This document shows, in pieces, positions 1 to 5,915 of a DNA stretch of 7,266 nt. Source of the DNA: an uncultured Eubacteriales bacterium. GTDB lineage: Bacteria > Bacillota > Clostridia > Monoglobales > Monoglobaceae. Below the pieces are notes generated by a model. That model saw only the letters and a list, made by a program, of their open reading frames with translations. It did no database searches and was not told the DNA's origin. The translations under genes and the position numbers were made by a program. The stretch is from assembly GCA_905201285.1 (NCBI GenBank), contig CAJKNM010000081.1:1-7266 (forward strand), written 5' to 3'. Position 1 is the stretch's first letter. Every line of letters starts with the position of its first letter.

Positions 1-208
1 ACTTCACCCGGACAACATGGCAGCAGGTCCTGCTTCCTACGGTATGACAGATACTCTTGGACGTATGCATTCTGATGCTCAGTTCGCAGGTTCTTCATCT
101 GTTCCGGCTCACGTTGAGATGATGGGCTTAATCGGCGCAGGTAACAACCCGATGGTTGGTATGACCGTTGCTGTTGCTGTTGCTGTTGAAGAAGCTATGA
201 AAGGCTGA
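1..208 (+). CDS. GGGtGRT-family protein, C-terminal part (5' truncated)
   Basis: This is the last 68 codons of a gene whose 5' part lies outside the window; the frame enters at position 2 as LHPDN and stops at TGA 206-208. The tail reads HPDNMAAGPASYGMTDT, then a stretch with DAQFAGSSSVPAHVEMMG, GNNPMVGMT and an alternating Val-Ala run before VEEAMKG. From memory this matches the C-terminus of the GGGtGRT family (about 330 residues), named for a Gly-rich motif that would sit just before the first visible residue. The family's function is not established. It is highly conserved among anaerobic Firmicutes and rich in Gly, Met and small residues, and no catalytic residue can be assigned here. 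The family ATG at 17 is internal, not a start: the upstream codons are in frame and fit the family. A strong terminator follows at once, so this gene ends its own transcription unit. Family assignment is fairly sure; role is unknown. Confidence 0.85.
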   Translation, partial: LHPDNMAAGPASYGMTDTLGRMHSDAQFAGSSSVPAHVEMMGLIGAGNNPMVGMTVAVAVAVEEAMKG

Positions 209-215
209 TTATTTT

Positions 216-255
216 AAAGGAGTTGTAGAGATACAGCTCCTTTATTTTATTTTTT
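216..255 (+). terminator. Intrinsic terminator after the GGGtGRT gene
   Basis: A 12-bp stem (AAAGGAGTTGTA at 216-227 pairing with TACAGCTCCTTT at 232-243, one G-U wobble) closes a GAGA tetraloop and is followed by the T-rich run ATTTTATTTTTT (244-255). It begins 8 nt after the stop codon. This is a textbook Rho-independent terminator and separates the upstream gene from ilvE. Confidence 0.93.
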
Positions 256-275
256 GAAAAATTTGCAGATTTTTA

Positions 276-304
276 TTGAAATATAAAATGTGTTGTGCTA
301 TACT
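276..304 (+). promoter_or_regulatory. Sigma-A-type promoter for ilvE
   Basis: TTGAAA (276-281) and TATACT (299-304) each match the -35 and -10 consensus at 5 of 6 positions and are separated by exactly 17 nt. The -10 is preceded by TGC (296-298), an extended -10 element. The predicted transcript start is near 311, giving a leader of about 50 nt. That leader is AT-rich and too short to hold a T-box, so no attenuation device is visible. A second TATAAT lies at 308-313 but has no reasonable -35 partner. Confidence 0.72.
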
Positions 305-346
305 ATATATAATTTAATAAAAATCTTTATATTTTGTAGTTTTATG

Positions 347-354
347 AAAGAGGG
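347..354 (+). promoter_or_regulatory. Ribosome-binding site deciding the ilvE GTG start
   Basis: AAAGAGGG lies 8 nt before GTG 363. No comparable site precedes the first in-frame ATG (411), which supports the GTG start. Confidence 0.75.
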
Positions 355-362
355 TAAAACAA

Positions 363-1427
363 GTGAAAATCACAGTAAACAAGACAACAACCCCTAAAGA
401 AAAGCCGCATATGGACAATCTTCCTTTCGGTAAGATTTTTTCTGACCATATGTTTGTTATGGATTATACAGAGGGTCAGGGCTGGCATGACGCAAGAATC
501 GTTCCTTATGCACCGATTTCTCTTGCTCCGGCCGCAATGGTTTTCCACTACGCGCAGGAAATTTTTGAGGGTCTTAAAGCTTACAAGGGAAGCGACGGCT
601 CTGTTCGTCTTTTCCGTCCGTATAAAAACTTTGAGCGTATGAATCTCTCGGCTGACCGTCTTGCAATCCCGAAGGTTGACGTTGACTTTTGCGTTGAGGC
701 GCTTAAACAGCTTGTTGAGCTTGACAGAGATTGGATTCCCGAGCAGGAAGGTGCATCGCTTTATATCAGACCTTTTATTATCGCAACAGATGAGTTCCTG
801 GGCGTCAGTCCCTCTAAGACATACAAGTTCTTTATAATCTGTTCTCCGAGCGGATTGTATTATCCCGAGGGTCTTGACCCCGTTAAGATTTATGTTGAGG
901 ATACATATGTCCGTACTGTCAGAGGTGCAACGGGCTTCACCAAAACAGGCGGTAACTATGCAAGCAGCATAAAGGCTCAGGTTATTGCTCACGAGAGAGG
1001 TTATTCTCAGGTTCTCTGGCTTGACGGTGTTGAACAGAAGTATATTGAAGAAGTCGGCTCTATGAATATCTTCTTTAAAATTAACGGCGAGGTTGTTACG
1101 CCTATGCTTAACGGAAGTATTTTGGGCGGTATTACCCGTATGTCCACCATAGAGCTTCTTAAAAAATGGGGTGTGCCGGTTAGTGAGCGCAGAATTTCCA
1201 TTCAAGAGGTTTATGACGCATATTGTGACGGAAAACTTGAAGAAGTTTTCGGAACAGGTACGGCCGCGATTATTTCGCCTGTCGGTGAACTTCGCTGGGA
1301 AGATCATGTTATGAACATAAATGATAATAAGATTGGTGAAATTACACAGCGTATCTTTGATACAATAACCGGAATCCAGACCGGAAAGCTCAAGGATGAA
1401 GACGGTTGGGTTGTCACCGTTGACTAA
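363..1427 (+). CDS. ilvE: Branched-chain amino acid aminotransferase
   Basis: This PLP-dependent class IV aminotransferase (354 aa) swaps the amino group between valine, leucine or isoleucine and 2-oxoglutarate, the last step of branched-chain amino acid synthesis, reversible and cytosolic. It belongs to the longer BCAT type that also includes the mammalian enzymes. Visible marks are FGKIFSDHMF (22-31), FHYAQEIFEGLKAY (61-74), the PLP-binding Lys194 in TKTGGNYASS, EEVGSMN (229-235, the Glu expected to contact the pyridine nitrogen), GSILGGITR (251-259) and FGTGTAA (296-302), which binds the cofactor phosphate. The CxxC redox pair of mammalian BCATs is absent, as expected for bacteria. Length is normal for the family. 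The GTG start is chosen for its ribosome-binding site and because the N-terminal TTTPKEKP run fits the family. The gene has its own promoter and a hairpin follows its stop, so it appears monocistronic. Function is secure; whether it works mainly in synthesis or degradation cannot be told here. Confidence 0.96.
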   Translation: MKITVNKTTTPKEKPHMDNLPFGKIFSDHMFVMDYTEGQGWHDARIVPYAPISLAPAAMVFHYAQEIFEGLKAYKGSDGSVRLFRPYKNFERMNLSADRLAIPKVDVDFCVEALKQLVELDRDWIPEQEGASLYIRPFIIATDEFLGVSPSKTYKFFIICSPSGLYYPEGLDPVKIYVEDTYVRTVRGATGFTKTGGNYASSIKAQVIAHERGYSQVLWLDGVEQKYIEEVGSMNIFFKINGEVVTPMLNGSILGGITRMSTIELLKKWGVPVSERRISIQEVYDAYCDGKLEEVFGTGTAAIISPVGELRWEDHVMNINDNKIGEITQRIFDTITGIQTGKLKDEDGWVVTVD

Positions 1428-1444
1428 CTTTGAATTGCATTTAT

Positions 1445-1484
1445 CAAGGCGCATAATTTGTGTATACACAGATTATGCGCCTTG
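1445..1484 (+). terminator. Strong hairpin after ilvE, probable terminator with weak T-tract
   Basis: An almost perfect 18-bp stem runs from 1445-1462 to 1467-1484 with a TATA loop. The outer arms are AAGGCGCATAAT and ATTATGCGCCTT, the inner part is the palindrome TGTGTATACACA, and there is a single T-G wobble (1458/1471). It starts 17 nt after the ilvE stop. The downstream sequence (GCGCAGTATTTTGGG) has only a short TATTTT about 6 nt beyond the stem, so termination may be incomplete. The opposite strand has no T-run either, so it does not look like a bidirectional terminator. Alternatives are an mRNA 3'-end stabiliser or a palindromic protein-binding site. Confidence 0.6.
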
Positions 1485-1552
1485 CGCAGTATTTTGGGCA
1501 GTAATAAGACAATCGTTATTTCGCATATTTATCGAAGAGATGAAATTTTTAT

Positions 1553-1560
1553 AAGAAAGG
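1553..1560 (+). promoter_or_regulatory. Ribosome-binding site deciding the malQ TTG start
   Basis: AAGAAAGG ends directly before the in-frame TTG at 1561, too close for initiation there, and 9 nt before a second TTG at 1570. It therefore points to 1570, which also gives the usual MalQ N-terminus. Confidence 0.65.
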
Positions 1561-1569
1561 TTGAGCGTT

Positions 1570-3078
1570 TTGAAAAGAGGCAGTGGTATACTTTTACATA
1601 TCTCGTCGCTTCCGTCTCCCTATGGAATAGGAACGATAGGAAGGTCGGCTTATGAATTTATTGATTTTCTTGTGAATGCCGGGCAAAAATATTGGCAGGT
1701 GCTTCCTGTTTCACCGACCGGATACGGCGATTCGCCGTATCAGTCATATTCTACGTTTGCCGGAAATCCGTACTTTGTTGACTTTGAGAAGCTTTCTGAG
1801 TCGGGAAATCTTAAGCCCGAGGTTTATCAAAGCATAAATTGGGGCGATAACGCCGAGTATGTTGATTACGGAAAGCTCTTTGAAAACCGCTTTAAGGTTT
1901 TAAAGGAAGCATATTATGCCGATCGGGATGAAATCAAAACAGAGCTTGACGAGTTTAGATGCAAGGAAGCATATTGGATTGAAAATTACGCTATGTTTAT
2001 GGCGATTAAATATGACTTAAACTTTAAGCCATATTGGGAGTGGTCTGACGATTTGAAATTCAGAAAGCCTGATGCGATGGCTGAGGCGTATGAAAGACTT
2101 CAGGAAGAGATAGAATTTTGGGTTTATATTCAGTACAGATTTTTTGAGCAGTGGACAAAGTTTAAAAATTATGCAAACGAAAAAGGAATAATGATTATAG
2201 GTGATATTCCTATTTACGTTGCGGAAGACAGCGCCGATGCGTGGGCACATAATGAGATTTTACAGCTTGATTCAGAGCGCAGGCCGGCATTTGTTGCCGG
2301 GTGTCCTCCCGATTATTTTTCGCCGAAGGGTCAGCTTTGGGGAAACCCGTTATATGATTGGAAATATCTTAAATCTACCGGTTATGAGTGGTGGGTTCGC
2401 CGTATAAAGTCTATGTATAAGCTGTGCGATATAGTCAGAATCGACCATTTCCGCGCTTTTTCGAATTACTTTGCAATACCGTTCGGAGATGAGGACGCGA
2501 CAAACGGAGAGTGGCAGGACGGGCCCGGAACGGACTTCTTTGATGTTCTCAGGCGTGAGCTTATCAAGGATGGAATAGTTGATTCGGATGAGGATGAGCT
2601 CCCGATTATTGCTGAGGATTTGGGACTGATTGACGATTCTGTCCGAGAGCTTCTTAAGGCCACCGGACTTCCCGGAATGAAGGTATTACAGTTTGCATTT
2701 TCGACAGATGCGGATAATGAATACCTTCCTCATAACTATACTAAGAACTGTGTCGCTTATATAGGAACGCACGACAACAGCACGTTAGAGGCCTGGCTTC
2801 ATTCAGCGAGCGAAAAAGAACTTGAATTTGCGCGTGAATATATGCGCCTGAATAATAATGAGGGCGAGAGAATGGGCGTAATAAAGACGCTCATGGCTTC
2901 ACCGGCGAATATTTCTATTGTGACTATGCAGGATATTTTGGCGCTTGGCGATGCGGCAAGGATGAACGTTCCGTCACAATTCGGCACGAATTGGCAATGG
3001 AGACTGACGCTTAACTGGGTATTCTTTGACGATACCTCGAAATGGATTAAAAAGATAACCGAAACTTACGGAAGGTAA
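1570..3078 (+). CDS. malQ: 4-alpha-glucanotransferase (amylomaltase, GH77)
   Basis: This cytosolic glycoside hydrolase family 77 enzyme transfers alpha-1,4-glucan segments between maltodextrins, feeding glycogen or maltodextrin turnover. With a TTG start at 1570 the protein is 502 aa, the usual family length, and opens with KRGSGILLHISSLPSPYGIG, the classic N-terminal signature. The catalytic set is intact: nucleophile Asp292 in RIDHFRAF, acid/base Glu349 in IIAEDLG, and Asp402 in THDN. SPYQSYSTFAGNP (55-67), GDIPIYV (211-217) and the C-terminal PSQFGTNWQWR (468-478) are also family hallmarks. No extra starch-binding domain is present. It lies 142 nt after ilvE and 13 nt before recD2, so it probably heads an operon with DNA-repair genes; no glg or mal partner is in view. 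I found no convincing promoter just upstream. The frame could also open at TTG 1561, adding three residues, but the ribosome-binding site argues against that. Confidence 0.95.
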   Translation: MKRGSGILLHISSLPSPYGIGTIGRSAYEFIDFLVNAGQKYWQVLPVSPTGYGDSPYQSYSTFAGNPYFVDFEKLSESGNLKPEVYQSINWGDNAEYVDYGKLFENRFKVLKEAYYADRDEIKTELDEFRCKEAYWIENYAMFMAIKYDLNFKPYWEWSDDLKFRKPDAMAEAYERLQEEIEFWVYIQYRFFEQWTKFKNYANEKGIMIIGDIPIYVAEDSADAWAHNEILQLDSERRPAFVAGCPPDYFSPKGQLWGNPLYDWKYLKSTGYEWWVRRIKSMYKLCDIVRIDHFRAFSNYFAIPFGDEDATNGEWQDGPGTDFFDVLRRELIKDGIVDSDEDELPIIAEDLGLIDDSVRELLKATGLPGMKVLQFAFSTDADNEYLPHNYTKNCVAYIGTHDNSTLEAWLHSASEKELEFAREYMRLNNNEGERMGVIKTLMASPANISIVTMQDILALGDAARMNVPSQFGTNWQWRLTLNWVFFDDTSKWIKKITETYGR

Positions 3079-3091
3079 CGAGGAGATTAAA

Positions 3092-5290
3092 ATGATAATG
3101 ATTGACGGCACGGTCGAGACCATAATTTATGAAAATAAAGAAAACGGATATACTGTTTGTGATGTTTCAAGCGCGGGTCAGCTTATCACAATGACCGGGT
3201 ATATGCCGAACTTGACCGAAGGCGAAAGGATTGAGGCTCACGGCGACTGGTTTACGCATATGGAGTATGGCGACCAGTTTAAGGTTGAGTATTATGAAAG
3301 GCATATGCCGTCAAACGAGGTTGAAATAGAAAAGTATCTTGCCTCCGGGCTTTTGCCCGGAATAGGCAAGGCAACCGCAAAGAAGATTGTTAAAGAGTTC
3401 GGGGCGGATGCGCTTGAGGTTATCGAGAAAACTCCGGATAAGCTTATGGTTATTCCCGGACTCACAAAGAAAAAGGTGGACGAGATATACAAGAAGTATG
3501 TCGAGTTAATCGGTGTCAGAGACGCAATAATGTTTTTTCAGCAATTCGGCATGAGGGCATCATCGGCGGTTCGTGCATATCAGATATTCGGAGAGAAAAC
3601 AGTTGACACGATTAAGTCAAATCCTTATATTATGGTCGGTTCGGTTGACGGGGTGAGCTTTTCGGCGGCAGATACAATGGCTGAAAAGCTCGGCTTTTGT
3701 ATGGATTCGTATGAACGTGTTTCCTGCGGAATTAAGTTTCTTTTAAGACAGATTGGATATTTAAACGGTCATACCTATCTTCCGCGGCAGACGGTGACGG
3801 GAAACGCCGCTCAAAACCTGAATATTGAACTTGAAAAGGCGGAAAATGTTATAGCCGAGATGTTGCTGAGAGAAGAAATTATACAGATAAATTACGGCGA
3901 GTACGATGCGATTTATCTTTCGGAATTTTATCGGGCCGAAAAGCGCGTTGCTCAGCGGCTTCTTGAAATGTCCGAGCTTGTGTTCGATATAGACGGAGCA
4001 CAGATTAACAAGATGATAGAAGAGGTAGAGAAGAAAAACAAAATTCTTCTTGCCGAAGCACAGCTTGAGGCTGTAAAGTGTGTGTTTGAAAACTCGGCAA
4101 TGGTGATAACCGGCGGGCCCGGAACAGGAAAAACCACAATAATTAAAACGATTATTGAACTTATGGAGGCGTCGGGTAAGAGAGTGATGCTCACAGCCCC
4201 GACGGGAAGAGCAGCAAAGAGAATGACAGAGGTTTGCGGAATCGAAGCTAAGACCATACACAGGCTTCTTGAAATTACACCCGGGGAAAACGAGGTAGGA
4301 AACCGTTTCGCACGGAACGAGAACAATAAACTTGACTGTGATGTTTTAATAGTGGATGAAATGTCTATGGTAGATATACTTCTTATGGACAGTCTTCTCG
4401 CCGCGCTTTCACGCGGGGCAAGGATAGTTATGGTCGGCGACAGCGACCAGCTTCCGTCAGTCGGTGCGGGAAACGTATTGAAGGATATAATAGAGAGTGA
4501 TTCGCTTACCTGTATCAAGCTGACCGAAATATTCAGACAGGCGAGAGAAAGTATGATTGTTGTTAACGCCCATAGAATTAATCACGGTGAAATGCCCTTG
4601 CTTAACGATCAGGATAACGATTTCTTTCTTGTTACTCGGGATGACCCGATGACAATACCGGATACTATTGCGGATTTATGCGCAAGAAGACTTCCGCGGC
4701 ATTACGGATTTAACGGTATCAGCCAGATTCAGGTGCTTACCCCGACCAGAAAGTCAATAATAGGAGTGACTAATTTAAACGCAATCCTTCAGGACAGGCT
4801 CAATCCGCCTTCGCCGGATAAGGCTGAGTATGTCACAAGCAAGTGTGTTTACCGGCTCGGCGACAAGGTCATGCAGATTAAGAATAATTATCAGATGGAA
4901 TGGGAAAGACTTGACGGTTCGGAAAAAGGTCTCGGTATTTTTAACGGCGATGTAGGGTTTATATCGGATATATCAAGCAATTCACAGAAACTGACGGTGA
5001 TATTCGATGACAGGGCGGTTGTCTATGATTTTATGCTTCTTGACGAGCTTGAACTTGCCTATGCCGCGACGGTTCACAAAAGCCAGGGAAGCGAGTTTGA
5101 CGCGGTTATTATGCCTATGTGCGAAACGCATCGGCTTTTAATGACGCGGAATCTTCTCTATACGGCGATTACCCGTGCAAAAAAGCTTGTTGTTTTGGTT
5201 GGCAGAGAGGAAATTATAAAATGCTATGTCGACAATGACAACATTCAAAAACGATTTTCGGGACTTAAAGATAAAATGCGTATTTATTAG
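3092..5290 (+). CDS. recD2: RecD2-type ATP-dependent DNA helicase (SF1B)
   Basis: This 732-aa protein is a stand-alone RecD-like 5'-3' helicase (B. subtilis YrrC type), known from other bacteria to act in DNA repair and replication-fork maintenance without RecBC. The N-terminal OB-like region (about 1-70) is followed by helix-hairpin-helix elements (LLPGIGKATAKKIV 87-100 and IPGLTKKKVDEIY 121-133) that distinguish RecD2 from short RecD. Helicase motifs in order are Gln324 (Q-motif), Walker A GGPGTGKT (341-348, Lys347), motif Ia TAPTGRAAKRM (368-378), Walker B LIVDEMSMVD (419-428, Asp422-Glu423), motif III VGDSDQLPSVGAG (448-460), LTEIFRQA (477-484), an SH3-like segment (about 580-645), motif V ATVHKSQGSEFD (659-670) and motif VI LLYTAITRAKK (688-698, Arg695). 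All are intact. AGGAG (3081-3085) sits 6 nt before ATG 3092, preferring it over ATG 3098. It follows malQ by 13 nt; its stop overlaps the recR ribosome-binding site. Function class is secure; exact repair role is inferred. Confidence 0.95.
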   Translation: MIMIDGTVETIIYENKENGYTVCDVSSAGQLITMTGYMPNLTEGERIEAHGDWFTHMEYGDQFKVEYYERHMPSNEVEIEKYLASGLLPGIGKATAKKIVKEFGADALEVIEKTPDKLMVIPGLTKKKVDEIYKKYVELIGVRDAIMFFQQFGMRASSAVRAYQIFGEKTVDTIKSNPYIMVGSVDGVSFSAADTMAEKLGFCMDSYERVSCGIKFLLRQIGYLNGHTYLPRQTVTGNAAQNLNIELEKAENVIAEMLLREEIIQINYGEYDAIYLSEFYRAEKRVAQRLLEMSELVFDIDGAQINKMIEEVEKKNKILLAEAQLEAVKCVFENSAMVITGGPGTGKTTIIKTIIELMEASGKRVMLTAPTGRAAKRMTEVCGIEAKTIHRLLEITPGENEVGNRFARNENNKLDCDVLIVDEMSMVDILLMDSLLAALSRGARIVMVGDSDQLPSVGAGNVLKDIIESDSLTCIKLTEIFRQARESMIVVNAHRINHGEMPLLNDQDNDFFLVTRDDPMTIPDTIADLCARRLPRHYGFNGISQIQVLTPTRKSIIGVTNLNAILQDRLNPPSPDKAEYVTSKCVYRLGDKVMQIKNNYQMEWERLDGSEKGLGIFNGDVGFISDISSNSQKLTVIFDDRAVVYDFMLLDELELAYAATVHKSQGSEFDAVIMPMCETHRLLMTRNLLYTAITRAKKLVVLVGREEIIKCYVDNDNIQKRFSGLKDKMRIY

Positions 5291-5294
5291 GAGG
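5289..5294 (+). promoter_or_regulatory. recR Shine-Dalgarno overlapping the recD2 stop
   Basis: AGGAGG is a full consensus site 4 nt before ATG 5299, slightly short spacing. Its first two bases are the last two of the recD2 TAG stop (5288-5290), which suggests translational coupling of recD2 and recR. Confidence 0.8.
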
Positions 5295-5298
5295 ACAT

Positions 5299-5898
5299 AT
5301 GGAATACTTTGCTTTACCGCTTCAAAATTTAATAGAGGAATTTGAAAAACTACCCGGCATAGGAAGCAAGACGGCACAAAGGCTTGCCTTTTTCATACTG
5401 AATCAGCCCAAAGAAAAAGCAAAAAAGTTTGCTGATGCGATAATTTCAGCGAAAGAAAAGCTTTGCTATTGCAGCGTATGTCAGAACATTTCGGATAAAG
5501 AGGTTTGTTCGATATGTGATAATCCGACACGGGACCACAGCATAATTTGTGTTGTAGAAAGTCCGAGAGATGTTCTTCAGATTGAGAGGACAAATGAATT
5601 TAAAGGTGTTTATCACGTTTTGCACGGAGCAATTTCGCCGATGGATAATGTGGGACCGGACGACATTAAAATTAAAGAGCTTATCGCCCGTATAGGTTCG
5701 GGAGAGGTAAAAGAAGTGATTATGGCAACAAATCCGAATCTTGAGGGGGAAACAACAGCAATGTATATTTCTAAGCTGATTAAGCCCTTTGGAGTAAGCG
5801 TCACAAGAATAGCCCACGGCGTTCCTGTCGGCGGAGAGCTTGAGTTTGCGGATGAGGTTACTTTGTCGAAGGCTCTTAAATGGAGAGTTGAATTATAA
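5299..5898 (+). CDS. recR: Recombination mediator protein RecR
   Basis: RecR works with RecO (and RecF) to load RecA on SSB-coated single-stranded DNA during gap repair; it forms a ring-shaped tetramer clamp. At 199 aa it has the standard length. Domains in order are the helix-hairpin-helix LPGIGSKTAQRLAFFIL (18-34), a four-Cys zinc site (Cys58, Cys61, Cys70, Cys73), a Toprim domain beginning at IICVVESPRDV (82-92) with HGAISPMDNVGP (109-120) and MATNPNLEGETTAMYI (142-157), and the C-terminal HGVPVGGELEFAD (173-185) with the usual ADEVTLSKALKWR end. Cys56 is an extra cysteine next to the zinc site. The common neighbours dnaX and ybaB are not adjacent; here recR is 8 nt downstream of recD2 and 17 nt upstream of the rRNA methyltransferase. 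Identification is secure. Confidence 0.97.
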   Translation: MEYFALPLQNLIEEFEKLPGIGSKTAQRLAFFILNQPKEKAKKFADAIISAKEKLCYCSVCQNISDKEVCSICDNPTRDHSIICVVESPRDVLQIERTNEFKGVYHVLHGAISPMDNVGPDDIKIKELIARIGSGEVKEVIMATNPNLEGETTAMYISKLIKPFGVSVTRIAHGVPVGGELEFADEVTLSKALKWRVEL

Positions 5899-5915
5899 CG
5901 GAAAAGGATTTATTT

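Noticed and set aside
167..188. GTTGCT hexamer repeated about 3.7 times, possible phase-variable tract
   Set aside because: The unit is a multiple of three and encodes the Val-Ala run that I recall as conserved in the GGGtGRT family, so codon choice explains it.
344..397. Short frame ATG AAA GAG ... TAA at the ilvE start (17 codons), possible leader peptide
   Set aside because: It overlaps the ilvE ribosome-binding site and coding start in another frame, has no ribosome-binding site of its own and no branched-chain residue codons.
342..1469. A 375-codon open frame on the - strand across ilvE
   Set aside because: It is the mirror of a clearly conserved ilvE, its translation shows no recognisable family and is Cys/Asn/Arg-rich in a non-protein-like way, and no ribosome-binding or promoter logic supports it.
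1484..1560. Possible malQ promoter (TTGGGC at 1494 or AAGACA at 1505 with AT-rich -10-like sequences)
   Set aside because: No pair combines a reasonable -35, a reasonable -10 and 16-18 nt spacing; the match quality is what AT-rich DNA gives by chance.
3761..4518. Overlapping - strand open frames of 166 and 188 codons inside recD2
   Set aside because: They are antisense to intact helicase motifs, two different frames overlap each other, and their translations have no recognisable domain.
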